From Talaromyces rugulosus (Eukaryota; Ascomycota; Eurotiomycetes; Eurotiales; Trichocomaceae): 64,000 bases of DNA. The translations under genes were made by a program, and so were the position numbers. The notes below the pieces were generated by a model. That model was given only the letters and a program-made list of their open reading frames with translations, ran no database searches and was not told where the DNA came from. Of this stretch, positions 9,361-21,717 are shown piece by piece (positions within the stretch are counted from its first letter, which is position 1; each line of letters opens with the position of its first letter). The DNA lies in the NCBI RefSeq assembly GCF_013368755.1, contig NC_049566.1, forward strand, positions 2,418,001 to 2,482,000, given 5' to 3'.

Positions 9361-12300
9361 ATGGACGACAGTAGTCAGCAGAACCACCCCCAAGAGCGAC
9401 CAACCGCCGCCGGTGGTCCCCAATGGATATATTTCAGCGGCACAAACAAGAAAGGCGTGGTGCGTGTCCACCCGGGATCAAACCTCGACAAGTTCCTGGA
9501 ATTCCTCCCCAATCGATGCTTCTGTATCCAAGATGCCTCTTCTTCCCTATCGAAATTCCATCAGTCCGATCTTTGGTTGGATTGGCTGAAAGAAGTTGGC
9601 CCAGGCGCAAAGGCTTTCGTCAAGCTCACCGGGACAGAGGACCGACAGATTGAGAACTTTCAATTCACATTCAATCTCCCGTGGGAAGGCAAGAAATTTG
9701 TTCATTTCAGCTCATCACAAAGTGCACTGGGATATTCCTTCAGCGGCTCTACCGACATTCAAAGCAGAATTCCCCGTCCAGGGATTGACACCGAAGGGAA
9801 GCTACTTTATTGCGGACTGGATGTCGCTAAGACGTCGGAAAGTATCACCACAAATGTCCGGGAGCTTTTCGAGTTCGTTGGTCAGTACCAACTATCTGAT
9901 CATCTGCATCCAGTGATCGCTGCCTTGTCAGTTACATTCAAGAGGTCCCAATCTCAGGGCAAACAGAACGCCCTATGGTTTAATCCGCGGGTGGACAATC
10001 AGACAACTTTGCGATTGCAGTTTCAACTTGACTTGGCATCTGCCTTCAAAGAGGCCCTGGAGTCAACACTGAATGGCTTTAACCTGGACACTGTCGATGT
10101 AATTTGCAAGAAAGTCCTGGTTGCCGCTGAGTTTGATTCAGGACGGGGAGCAGTTGAACAGGGGGAGGTGGCATTTTACGCCTCGTGTTCGGTGGCCCCC
10201 GGAGGTGGAACCCCAGTTAAAATGGGTGCCGGGGTTGAATTTCGTCAGGGTTCCATCAAAATCACGCTTCAGCTACCTAAAGAGAGTCTTCTTGAGACTA
10301 TGTTGGCATGGCTGGGTCAATTGATCGATTCGGATACCACGGCTGCTGACAAGTTGCCCGGTCAGGACCGCCTTTTCCCAAACGTTCACGTTCGCCGGAT
10401 CATCATTGACCTCGATGTTTTGGAATCCAACCAGGAACTGCAATTTATAATGACCGACTTTGATATCGATATAGAGGTTGAAGCCGGGTTCGGCAAGCAG
10501 GAAGGTCCTTCACCAGTATTTCTTCTATCGTACGGCTGGACTAGGGGGGGAGGAACGTGGGGTCATTTTCGAGGGAAGCTCTGGACAGGTGAGTGAAAGA
10601 TGATATTGTGATGATTGTCTACTCTAACACTCAATAACAGATGTTGATCCCGAGGAAAACGACATTCTAAATCCGCACTATGAGAGGTGGAAAGGGTTGA
10701 CGCCTGTCACAACAGTTCTAGCCAAGTCAATTAATTTGAAGACTATTGTTCCCAACCAAAGCCTCGAAAATATCCCAGATTTCATCCCAACTAATATAAC
10801 CCGTGCCTCTCTGTACCTATCTCAGGGGACTCTGGCTATCGGCGCAACGATATCCACGCAGGAGCCGAACGGTGACGTTCCACATCCATACCTGGGCCAA
10901 CTAGCCCTAGACGCCGTATATAATTGGGGCGAAATAAGTGGATTCAAAGTCACGCTAGGGACGATGATCAGTCTACAACAGAGCGATCTATCCAATTCAC
11001 ACGGCCCGACTACGTTCATGGCTGAGTTAGACTACGATTCTGAAGAAAGATCATGGCAACTAAGAGGGTTCGTAGAGGGTCTCTACGCCAGTTCCCTATA
11101 TGAGTTCTTCGATAATGACTCGGCCAAAAACGCCATGCCTCTCATCCAATCAATGGCAATTGAATATTTGGATGTGACCTACAATTATGCTGCGAGCCAG
11201 TCATCCCGCCATTCTTTGTCCATAGAGGGGGGTCTACTGATCGCAGGAATCAAACTGGAGCTGATATACAATTATAGCAGTGGTATTGAATTTTCTGCCA
11301 AAACGGAATTCCATTCATCTGATGTGAAGATTGGCACTGTCGTTGGTGATATATTTGGTGAAACATTGGCACTACCAGACTTTCTTGCAGATATCACATT
11401 TACCGATAAATCGTCCATTGAGATCAGGCTTGAAAGGTCAAAGCTGGATAACAATGCAACATCGAATACCGGTGGGAACCGAAGATCCCCCGTTCAATGC
11501 TTCAAATTGGTTGTTGAAATTAAAATCGGAGACCTCGATGTGGTCTTTATACGATACCGCGATGGAAGTTGGGAAAGTCGCAGTGGCTCTAAACAGTTTC
11601 TCAGAGTTGGTCTAAGGTCATTGCCCCAGCTTCCTGAGATTCCTCCCTTTGGCGAGTTCCACCACCCGTTCGATGAGATCTGTTACGTCTGGGTCAATGA
11701 CCCGGTCACAGAATTAAAAGAGGCGCGGGGATTGACACGAAAGGAATTCCACCACTTGAATGAGTCGTTGACAGATAAACTGGTCGCGCGGGATGATTTC
11801 AAAGAAGAAAAGGAGTCTGACCTACTCGTTGGCGCTGGGTCGCATTTCATGGTTTTAATCAACGATTCGGTGGGGGGTCGATCGTGTCTATTAGACTACA
11901 ACTTTCTCAAGGGATCCACCAAGCGCGAGGATGAAGTTATGACCATCCAGGAGAGATCTAGTGCCCTTACTGCTTCGATTCAGGCCGATGAAAAGAGTGA
12001 GAATGAACCTCCGGCTAAGGCACCACTTAAGAAAACAATCGGACCCTTTTCGCTCCACAGTATCGGTTTCAGATATCACGGGCAGGTTCTTGAAATCATG
12101 CTGGACGCATCAGTCGTCCTGGGCCCTGTTGAGGCATCGCTAGCGGGATTTTCCATCACTTTGAACGTGGAACGACTGGATAAAATCTCATTTCGCTCCA
12201 TGGGGATTGATGGAATGGCCGTCGCATTTAACGAGCCTCCTATTAACATTGCTGGTGCAATTCGGCACGGTCATACCGCCAATATGGATTACTACTCCGG

Positions 12301-14294
12301 GGCTGTTATTGTGAGATTCGACGATTGGCTCTTCAAGGCAGCGGGATTCTACGGTGAAGTGACAGCCAAAGATCGTGATTCATTTAGCACCATGTTCATG
12401 TTTGCTCGGCTTGACGGACCGCTATTACGTCTGTCGTTTGGTGAAATCTCCGGTATAGTGGCCGGCTTCGGGTACAATTCCGATGTTCGCACCCCAGCTG
12501 TTGATGAGGTGCTCAATTTTCCATTGCTTGCAGAAAGAGACCAAGAGGAAGACTTGGGAGAAGAGACTACGGTAGAAAAACTCCAGCGATGGATAGACCC
12601 AACCCCCGGTGGTTGGTTCCAGGTCAAGGAGAATGCCTATTGGGCCGCAGCTGGGCTGAAGATTAATGCCTTCCGGATGCTATCCGTTGATGCAGTGGTG
12701 TTTATCAATTTTGGAACATCTGTTAGACTCGGTATTTTTGGAGTGGCTACTGTAGATATCCCCTATGAGACGGCCAAGATGAAATTCGCCCATGTTGAGC
12801 TAGGGCTAGCGACCATGGTTGATTTCGACTACGGCACGGTGAAGGTTGAAGGTCAATTATTACCGACCTCATTTATTTTGCACCCAGATTGCCATCTCAC
12901 AGGTGGATTCGCTCTATACTCGTGGTTCGATGCACCACACGCAGACCCGAACCAGGTGGGTAACTTTGTCTTCACCATGGGCGGGTATCATCGAGCCTTC
13001 ACCCCCCCAGTGGGCTATCCTCAGCCCCCTCGGTTGGCCATCAGCTGGAGCTACAGTAGCGCGATCAGCATCACAGGCACGGCATACTTTGCTATTACGC
13101 CCAAGGTATGCATGGGCGGTGGAGAGCTACACATTTCGTTTTCTTCTGGGCCGATCAAAGCTTGGTTCGATGCCTCGACCGACTTCCTGATGAATTACCA
13201 GCCATTTTACTTCACTGCCGAGTCCCGCGTGAGTGTTGGAGTCAGCTATACCATCGACGCGTGGATTGTGCAAAAGACTGTTTCTTGTGAGGTTGGCGCT
13301 GGCCTTGCTCTATGGGGTCCTCCTATGGCTGGTCGTCTTCATGTGGAGATTTGGATCGTATCATTTGACATAAATTTTGGCGATAGCCCTTCGAAACCCA
13401 AGCCACTCGATCTTCTTTCTTTCTATGGATTGGTGCTGGAGAGGGGAAATGAGGCATTGCAGGGTTTGGATCGACCTCTTAATGAAGCTCATACTTTCCT
13501 CGCGCAGTCAGGATTACTGGCTGATGATGCTAGTGGGCGATGGACGGTCCGAGCAGGAATATTCTCTATGCGTATCTCGTGTAAAATGCCCATCGGCAAA
13601 GTTACATTGGCAGAAAAGTCAGTCGAACATAATACTCAGATTCACGCCAAGCCAATGCAGCTCGACAACGAGATACACTCACATATGACAGTTTGCGTCA
13701 AACAAGGTGAAAATGAATCACGAAACTGGACAATAAAAGCCAAGACCCAGCCGCTCCCAACGGCATTGTGGGGGAAATGTTTGTACCCCTACTATATACT
13801 TTTACCTCCACACCCATTGCATACACATGCTAATTACTCAACGCACTTCATTAGATGACGAGAAACTCGACCCATCATATAACAGGCATACCACTGATAC
13901 ACTCCTCAATCCCTCGGGTGGCACCACGTCCCTCATGGTAGGCATCTCATTAACTGTCCCACCCCCGCAAAAGTCAGAGGACAGGCTAGGCGTGATCCCC
14001 ACAGCAAGCAAAGCCATTGAAAGAATAGACTCTGCAAGCACATTTCCACCACTTGAACAAGCCAATCCATATTGGGCGCCAGATGATACTCGAGGGGATG
14101 ATCCGTGGGCTGCGGTACAGGGTCTCTGGGCAGAGCCTCGATTCGGGGAGAAAGGACGATCTGGGTTTGTGGACCGATGGGCAGAGGCTTTTAGATGGAA
14201 TGAGGGCTCGATGAGAGGCTTGTCTGGATTTCCGAAACGGTTGCGGAGGAATTTTAAGAATTTGTATGTGGCAGCGCCTGCTGTTGCGAAATAG
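9361..14294 (+). CDS. DUF6603-type giant protein (1601 aa)
   Basis: Exons 9361-10588, 10641-13778 and 13855-14294; introns of 52 and 76 bp have good donor, branch and acceptor signals and keep frame. The protein is dominated by alternating amphipathic strands. Residues ~880-1325 match the family I know as DUF6603: GFRYHGQVLEIMLDASVVLG, GYNSDVRTPAVDEVLNFP, AYWAAAGLKINAF, CHLTGGFALYSWFD, GGYHRAF, PPRLAISWSYSS, TPKVCMGGGELHISF, ending WIVSFDINFGD. DUF6603 proteins occur in bacteria and fungi and have no established function. Around residue 715 an IRYRDGSW motif recurs in the giant gene at the right edge. Catalytic residues, signal peptide and transmembrane helices are not apparent. The strand pattern suggests an extended beta or lipid-facing structure (inference). 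The ATG at 9361 opens the long frame, with no better upstream start. Confidence 0.8.
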
Positions 14295-14680
14295 TCTGAG
14301 GGCTTTGTGATAAGCTTATACAGGAGGCGAATTCCATGACCTGTTTCGTTTACCTTGCTCTGCTACACTGGTTGTGATCGTTTCGGATTGATATAGTAAT
14401 ATAGCGGGCTGAAGCCCGTTAGAATCCTCAGGCCGTTAGCCCTCGTTAGTACAAAATCATCAACAATATGCCAGTAACACCTAACATAAAACATATCAAC
14501 GGGTATATACACTTGTGGTTTCATGCAGTCCCGAAACGTCAGTATCATGCCTAACTCTTCATTTGACACTTGCATTGGCCGATTCAATAGCTTCTGGACA
14601 ATTTCCTTTCGCGCGGTAATTTTGTGTTTTGAATAAAATTGACTTGGATCTTTCGAAAGGAGTGGCGGAGATGCACCCTT

Positions 14681-14707
14681 CTTCCCACGGCTATGATGCC
14701 GTACATT
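14681..14707. repeat. 27-bp repeat, copy 1
   Basis: CTTCCCACGGCTATgaTGCC followed by GTACATT; 25 of 27 bases match the copy at 15705-15731. Read on the minus strand it encodes N-V-R-H-H/N-S-R-G-K-K, so it reflects a duplicated coding motif. Confidence 0.7.
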
Positions 14708-15704
14708 TATTCCCATCTTGAAAAATGCAAGGCATTTATTGAAACTTTCGCGGCTCAGGCGGTCGAACCTGGTCTTATCCAATTGATCCATGAATCTATC
14801 GATATATCGGTTAGCTTCCACCAAAATTTTTCATACTGAGGTCTCATACGTGCTGCGAGTCATCGACGATATTATCAATCTTCTGATCATCAGGATCATC
14901 TTCGATCAGATCCACCACCGTTGAAAGGTTTTGGTGCTTATCTTAGCTTTCGAACATTCCAATGTCGCCAGAGCTATGTAATGCAACAGGCATGCGTCAG
15001 AATGATTAGATATAAATGAAAATAGAAAATGCGAGAAGCGATAGTATTTGTAAAGCTGACTGGCTGCGGAGACTGGAGACACGCCGTCATGCTGCCTCGG
15101 GGAAAGCCTCGGGGTCGGCGTCTGTCCAAGCCAAGCGGAATAGTCTGCAGCGACAGTCGAGATTATGGACCTTGTACTGGATGGCAAATGCCTCATATTT
15201 GTCACCGTCAAGGAGAGCGTCGGTCTTTGCTCTTCGCTGTTGGAGATATCGTCGTCACCAGTCTTCTTATTGACTTGGCTTTCGTGCTTTTCTGAGTCGC
15301 TCCCGTTCTTGTCAAGGGAGGTATCGTCGTCATCAGCCGTCTTAGTACGTGGCTCAGGGTGTGGTGAGCCGCTATCCTCATCGCTCTTGGACTCATTTTG
15401 AGAGTCCTTTTCCAACAAGCGACACTGAATTTTATCTGTGATGTCCTGAGGTCTGGCGGACAGATCGCGTATGTCCACAGTATACATTAGACGCGTAATC
15501 ACCAGTCGTCTTCAGGCCCATATCCTTTCCATCGGACTCTGTATTCGACGATTGGTGTTGACTTCCGGCCGCGTCGTACAGCCCTCTTGTCCACAATGGC
15601 TTCTATCTCGTATTTTTTGGACTCACGTCATAAAACACAGCAGGGAAGTAGCGTACCAGAATCTTTGACATGAAATAGAAGACAAACGTTAGCATTAAAC
15701 ATTT

Positions 15705-15731
15705 CTTCCCACGGCTATTGTGCCGTACATT
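15705..15731. repeat. 27-bp repeat, copy 2
   Basis: Second copy, same orientation, about 1 kb from the first, differing only in two adjacent bases in the middle (GA to TG). Confidence 0.7.
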
Positions 15732-16314
15732 CGATGCCCGTGGCTTTTCGATTTCACTGAGCGGAAATACTTTTGCATCTCGTCCCTCGAAGTATTCCAA
15801 ACAGACTCCTCCTTTTGCATTGGGTAATCAGGAAATGGCATTTTCGTGTAGACGTTGTTTGATTTCGGCCATATCATAATGACTTGGCAAGACGTGCAGC
15901 GCGACGGATACATAGTCTCCCCTTGATGAGGCCAAGGTGGGCGTCTAGGAGCGACTGCTTTCCTTTGGCTTTGTCGATCTTGACAGGATTGCTCGTGCCC
16001 TTTCCTTTTCCTGAAGCGGGCTGGTTTTCGTGAGAGCTGCTTGCATCGTCAGATCGATCAGAGATGATAACATCTGCCTGTCGTTTGTATTGAAATGTGT
16101 GGAGGTCTGAAAATCCATTTTTGATTTTTCTCTTCTGGGCGTATGATGTAGTCTTCTGCTGGTGGTTTTCACCACATGCCTCTGAAAAACGGCAGATTGA
16201 CACAACAGACCTCGAGTGATGGTGATTGTCTATCATAAAGCAATTAAGACAGAGCCGTTGGGAATATAGTCTAAAAAATATTAGTGAATATTTTTTCAAG
16301 TGAAGGAGCATCAT

Positions 16315-18800
16315 GAATATACCTCTCTTTGGGTACGAATTGATAGTATCAATTGTACCACGGCGTCCGTATCCACACGGTCTCTAGCACTGCCAATATG
16401 AAAGAACATGTGAACATTTTGGCCTCATGGCAATCACCGTCGAAACGATTGTATCCTACACCGTACATCGTGAAGCTTTGACCCTGTCTATCAAGTCTCG
16501 CTCCATTTTGTCAAGTCGTTTGAGAATCTGGCTGAACTACTAGCGGTCCTCCCACCAGCCCCTTGAATCTGCTGAATGCCTCGCAGCATGTCGGAAAGAA
16601 AGAAATGCCAAATCCGAGGGAGTGAGAGGTGCGCATGCTTCATCAAAGCAAAATAAAATGTAAGGCTTGCCTTTTTCCGCATCCGGGGGTCCGCATGTCT
16701 CTTCCAACAATCATCCAGATGCTGAACTTGCTTGGTAAAGTGTCCAGGGTCTGTAATCTCAAGGACCGAGTCATGAACACTGTAAAAAAGTCTGCGCGTC
16801 AGGTCCAGTCCGGACCCGATATCTCGACATCGGTGGGAAGGGGGAGCGCAGGGCAGGCCGCACAGCACAGGAAGACTCGGGCTTCGCGAAGGCCATGCGG
16901 AGTATTTTTTTTTTTTTTCATTTAGGGTTACCTTGGTGCACATTAGAGCAAGCAAGTGCTCTCTGCCTGCCGCTGGGAAATCGCTCGATTTTTGAATACA
17001 CCGTCACGATGTCCCTTGTTTCCCTGCACAGCATTGTACATAAAATTGGCTAGGTGTTGGCCCTGCTGAGTATGGCGATGAAGTTGGCTATGGTATTCCA
17101 TGTGTCCAATTGTTCTGGAGTGAACTCATCTGTTGGCTCTCCTTCGTATACCCATTCAAGGAGCGAACATAGTCCGTCGTATTCAAAAGAGTGGTCGCTA
17201 GCCCCGGGGCACTCAGTGGTATCCTCCTCGCGGAGGGCCCGGATACAGCGTTGACATGGGCTGACGCGAGTAGACTGTACTTCACCGAGCTCAACAGGCG
17301 ACATTACCCAATGAATTTCCACTGATGCTTTCGCAGTCTTGCTGGTACTTGTCAAAAATCTCTGCCATTCCAGATACATTTAGAATCTCGGCTAAATGCC
17401 AATGCATGTCTCAAAGATCTCACGGTAAAGGGGGCGGCAACTTGTTCATCTTGCTTTCACTTCCCCTACTTTCGCCTCCCCTACTCCCGCCAAGGCATTT
17501 CCAACTTTGATGGCGAAGTCTGGTGTCAACCTGTCGATTGGCACTGCGTTGGTTGCCTTGAAGTCGGTGACCTGGGCATTTCTTGCCCGTCACGCTGCAA
17601 GATTGCCGTGACAGGGGTCTCCGAGGATTTTTTTTCTCTCTCAATATCCACTAGGGCCGCTTCGGCGTTCCTCTGTGGTTTTCTCGTGAAGACGAAGCAG
17701 TTTCTAAGCTTCTTTCAGAGACGAACTTTACCACCCCAAAAGTCAGTATAATGTTCATTTTGTTTATTGTGCAGTAATTCAGACTCACTTTGCTCGATCA
17801 GGGCGGCCGTGACGAGGTTCCGGAAGACAGTATAAAGGTTGTCGTCAGTCTCGGCGGCCATGATATCCCTGGCATGGGAATGAACCGAAGCTGTCGGTTC
17901 GTAGAAAATTAATAGAACCGAGTGAAACGTTCTTCGGACTTTTTATCGTCCAGGCAGTTTCGTATATTCATAGCTATTCACGCGTTGAATAGCTACTTCT
18001 AGTGTCGGTGCTGGCCGAGTATGTATCTAATACCTCTGCGTCAGTTGGAAATTTTGTGAAAAGAACATGAACAGACTTTTCTTACCACTTGGCCAAAGCA
18101 ACTTTGGGAATGAGTTTTGGTAGCAGTCATATATACCATTTGTCCAGATGTCAATCAATAGTCATGACTCGTGAAAGAGTCCTGGATAGCATCGTTGGCG
18201 ACCCAAGTCCCTCGAGGGGGCTCGCTTGCGTTTAGCCATGGTGTCGACTCTGTCTACTGTGTTGACAGTACAAAATGTGATGATATTCTCAAGTAAGCAC
18301 AAGTCCAAGTTCTTGTGTGGGAAATTATGCAAAGGGGCTTAGACTTGGGAAAAGCCTCAAGATATTGACAACTGTAGTTTGAATTTGACTGGCACAAAGG
18401 ATAAATACAGGATTTTGTGGAAGGACAGATTCGCTTAATAAATCTTTTTTTCTTTGTTCTCTTTTCCACGTGACTGATAATTGGCCTGAGGCAGTTATGT
18501 CGACATTTCTGGCACCGGTGTTGATGCTATTGTCGGTATCAATATCAATATGGTGTGGCTCTTTGTTGGTGAGGAGCGGGGCCAGATATCAATCATTTAC
18601 GGTACTAAATTCTAAATAGGGAATATTTACTCTTTATTAATTTAATAAAAAGCTCTTGGTATTATAATATGTTATACTGTTATAACAATGCCTCGCTGCG
18701 TCGCTCCTACATACATCAATTGACGCATGTGTGCATGATGGTCTATCCTATTTTACATATCGTACACACAACTTGCATAATAACTACAAGCTTCATCAAA
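16315..18800. other. Gene-poor stretch with weak fragments
   Basis: No convincing gene in about 2.5 kb. Weak minus-strand frames occur at 16955-16491 and 17379-17050; the latter includes SPCQRCIRALREEDTTEC and EFTPEQLDTWNTIANF, which look like a piece of a Cys-containing domain but have no supported start or partner exon. Around 18600-18670 the sequence is AT-rich. This is probably decayed accessory DNA beside the core block. Confidence 0.4.
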
Positions 18801-21341
18801 TCAACTCTCACTCTCTGCAGCCTTCCTCTTCAAATCCAGACACTTGGCCGCATAATCATTCGCCAGCACCGGCTCGCCCGTCAAATGCATGACCGTCGCC
18901 TTCTTAGCCATCATCTCGCATTGCCCAGGCACATCCTCAATCGCCTCAAACTCGTCGTACGCGCAGTCTATATATGCAATTGCACGCGTCACGTTTTTAT
19001 TCGTTTTCATCGGCCCCATTTCCTTTTTGTTAGTTTTGAAGTTGTCGCCCGCCATGCCCATGTTGGCGTCGACAAGCACCGAGTACGAGCGCGCGGTCAG
19101 GTAGCGGTCATCCAGCTCGAGGATCTGCGGCATAATGCTCTCCATCATTTCTGCCGCGGCTTCGAATTCGCCGAGACTGAGAAGCACAGTGGCGAGCACG
19201 CCAATGGCTTCCCACAGGCCAGGCAACACGCGAGACCGATAGGCGATGCTGGCGGCGCGCATGGCGAGCGAGAAGCCACGCTGTGGCAGACCCGTTTTGG
19301 CGAGGATGCGTGCTTTGTAGCAGAGTAAGCGCACTTGCACGAAAATGTCAAAGTTGTCTTGTTGCATAAAATGTGCGACTTCGTCGAGAATGTCCATGGC
19401 TTTTTGGTAGTGGCCCTTGCGCAGGCGGAATTCGATTTCGAGAAGGGAGAGGTGTAGGGCGAGGTCGATGTCTGGGAGTTCCATTTCTTGGAGTTGGCTG
19501 AGGAGGTGTTCGGCGGCGACGCCGTCGTCTCTGTTGGAGTTAGTCTATATATTTTCTATATAAAACGAAAAGACGTTACCTATGGATCTGCCGCTGCAGT
19601 TTCAAAACACCGCAGTAATAAGCCCAGCTCTGGCTAGCTTTGAGCGAGCGTAGATCGGCTGGCGAGATGTCGTTTATACGAGCCATTGCTCTTTTATGGC
19701 CACCGCCATGCGACAGCTATGTATATCAGACTTGAATAAATTGACTAAAAAAAAAAAGAGAGATATAACTCACCAGCTGGCTGCTTCGATAAGCTATCTT
19801 GAGATAGTCATCCAAGGGCGCCCCTTTGGCGTAGCATTCGCGGAAAATCTCACATTGCAGCAGGGCATTATGTGTGAGGCCTGGATGTGTTAGCATACAC
19901 CAAAAAAAAACAGTCTTGGTTCGATATACCTATTCTAGAAAAAACGGACGCTTGAAGCAACAGCTGCGGCCCCATAGTCGTCCTCAGATTCCTCGTCACG
20001 TTCAAATACGACGACTTGACGATATTCTCAAAGACCGACGCAAGGCTGTCTCCCTGTGTTTGAATTAGTAAGAACACAAATAATAAGAAGGGGAGAACTC
20101 ACGTTCTGTAACTCAAGTTTCGCCTCGCTCAGCTGCGTCGTGCTGAGCAGCCCCCAAGACTCGGTCTCTTTGGCCTTTGCTTTCAAAAAAGCCAGTCCTT
20201 CCTTCTCACTACCCAACATGCCGGTGCTCTGAACGTCCTTCATTTCCTCAGGAAACGCCTTTCCGAAATGATACAGCCAGCTCATGCAGAAATTCAAACA
20301 GTCCATGTCATGCGACTCGCGCGCAATGGAGATGGCCTCCTGCATGGCCGACACGGCTTCCGTATAGCAGCCAAAATCCGCATGCAGAATAGCCAGATTC
20401 AGCAGCGCATACTGGTAGAAACTGCGGTCACGGCCGTGCACCGTGTAATCAAAATAGCGGTGCAGATTATCAAACGAGGACGGGTAGTCGCCCGATCTCC
20501 AGGCGTCCAGAAAGCGAATATAGTGCGACATGCTGGGAACGTTGACCCCCGTAGCAATGATATATTCTAGCTGATCCTTGACTTCGTCCGAGACTCTCCC
20601 GCCAAGGCGTTGCAGCTCGTCGACCTGGAAGGTGAGCAGCTGCTCGGCGTCCTTGGTGCTCACGCCGGCGCCGTCGTCGTCCGCCTCGCCCTCGATATTG
20701 CCGTATATTACCTGGCCGAGGTAGCTGTCTGCACTCATGTCGAGCTCGACAAAGTTGTTATCCACCGCCGACTGCTCGCCGGACGGATGGCGTCTCGCCC
20801 AGGCCCGATACGTCGGCAGACGATACTTGATAAAAGCGCGCCACAGCTTGACGGAATCATGAAACTGCAGACGCGTAAACTCGAGCTGGGCACGACGCAC
20901 AAAGGCGCCCAGCGGCGACGAGCGCGACAGCAGCATGTGCTGGTCGCTGCTGGCGGGGGCAATGCCATTGTCCCTGTCTATGATCTGCTCCTCGCGCGGC
21001 TTCTCGACAATGGAATGGATATCGGCAAAGAACATCTCGAGCGCGTCGCAGCAGTCCAGCAGCCACATCTTGCGCAACAACAGGTCCCATACTGAGCGGC
21101 CGGGGATGGACGAGGCGTGGTAGGCGAGCACCTCTTCGAGCTCGTCAATGGAGACGGCATGGCTCCTGTCGCGGCGAAAGGCAGCAGGCGCTCTCTCAGC
21201 GGCGCCTGAGCGAGGGGGCACAATGTGCGAGACCAGGAACGAGAGTACTGGCACGGCAGACGTGTTGGGCACGATGCCCTCGGTGTACAGCGAGACGAGG
21301 CAGAGCAGGGCGACCTTGGAGGGCGTCAGGTAGCGGCTCAT
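18801..21341 (-). CDS. APC5: Anaphase-promoting complex subunit 5
   Basis: Exons 21341-20103, 20053-19930, 19880-19774, 19716-19580 and 19530-18801 give 778 aa; all four introns (49-57 bp) are GT-AG and frame-consistent. Apc5 is a scaffold subunit of the APC/C, the nuclear E3 ubiquitin ligase that drives anaphase and mitotic exit. The protein begins MSRYLTPSKVALLCLV and has the Apc5 TPR-like domain at about residues 290-365 (SFDNLHRYFDYT ... YQYALLNLAILHADFGCYTEAVSAMQEAI), with more helical TPR-type repeats towards the C-terminus (EVAHFMQQDNFDIFVQVRLL, LGEFEAAAEMMESIMPQ), ending KCLDLKRKAAESES. Length is in the family range. It is divergent from ADE1 across a 376-bp shared promoter. Confidence 0.92.
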
Positions 21342-21717
21342 GTTGATATTGTGTTTGTTTTTTTTGTGTTTATTGTGTTGTCGCTGTCCTCGGGGACATT
21401 ATGTATCAGCAGAATGCCAGGATCAAGCACAACAATGACGGCGCTCTCATTGAGGATCCATGAGGATCTTGAATCAATAATAATAATAATGGGGAGCGAT
21501 CAACAAACATGAACAAAGACGCGCAGGCGCTAGCCCCGATAAACGATAACTCTCCCCCGCCAGATAGCGGCGTCCCGGCTTCCCGTCACCGGCTCCCCGC
21601 AACAAGTAAAAAAAATTCCCGACTCCAAAAGTACCTTTTTTAACTTCAACCCACTCTCACTTTACCTTGCTACTCAAACTCACTCGTTCATCATTACCCC
21701 CAAAACTCTCTCTGGCA
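21342..21717. promoter_or_regulatory. Divergent APC5/ADE1 promoter
   Basis: 376 bp between the two start codons. It has poly(T) and (TAA)n tracts near 21478 and a CT-rich leader ending CTCTCTCTGGCA just before the ADE1 ATG, typical of fungal core promoters. No specific operator is identifiable. Confidence 0.45.

Larger units (their letters stand above)
14363..16314 (-). pseudogene. Coding fragments of one or more eroded genes
   Basis: Several minus-strand stretches look coding but do not join into a clean gene. 14824-14363 (~153 codons) contains FDRLSRESFNKCLAFFKMG, VYIPVDMFYVRCYWHIVDDF and ANGLRILTGFSPLYYY, ending at a stop. 15502-14906 holds an acidic Ser/Asp/Glu linker followed by a helical segment ending KTFQR. 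15913-15603 contains overlapping frames including HRMYGTIAVGRNV and VRHNSRGKK. 16314-15874 contains KRKIKNGFSDLHTFQYKR. Two fragments share a near-identical 27-bp block. Introns may explain some breaks, so a live multi-exon gene cannot be excluded, but no start-to-stop model worked. No known domain was recognised. Confidence 0.3.

Noticed and set aside
16491..16955. 154-codon minus-strand frame
   Set aside because: Contains poly(A)/Lys run and no recognisable domain; no supported start.
18669..19328. 219-codon plus-strand frame
   Set aside because: Antisense to the last APC5 exon; no domain, and APC5 is strongly supported.
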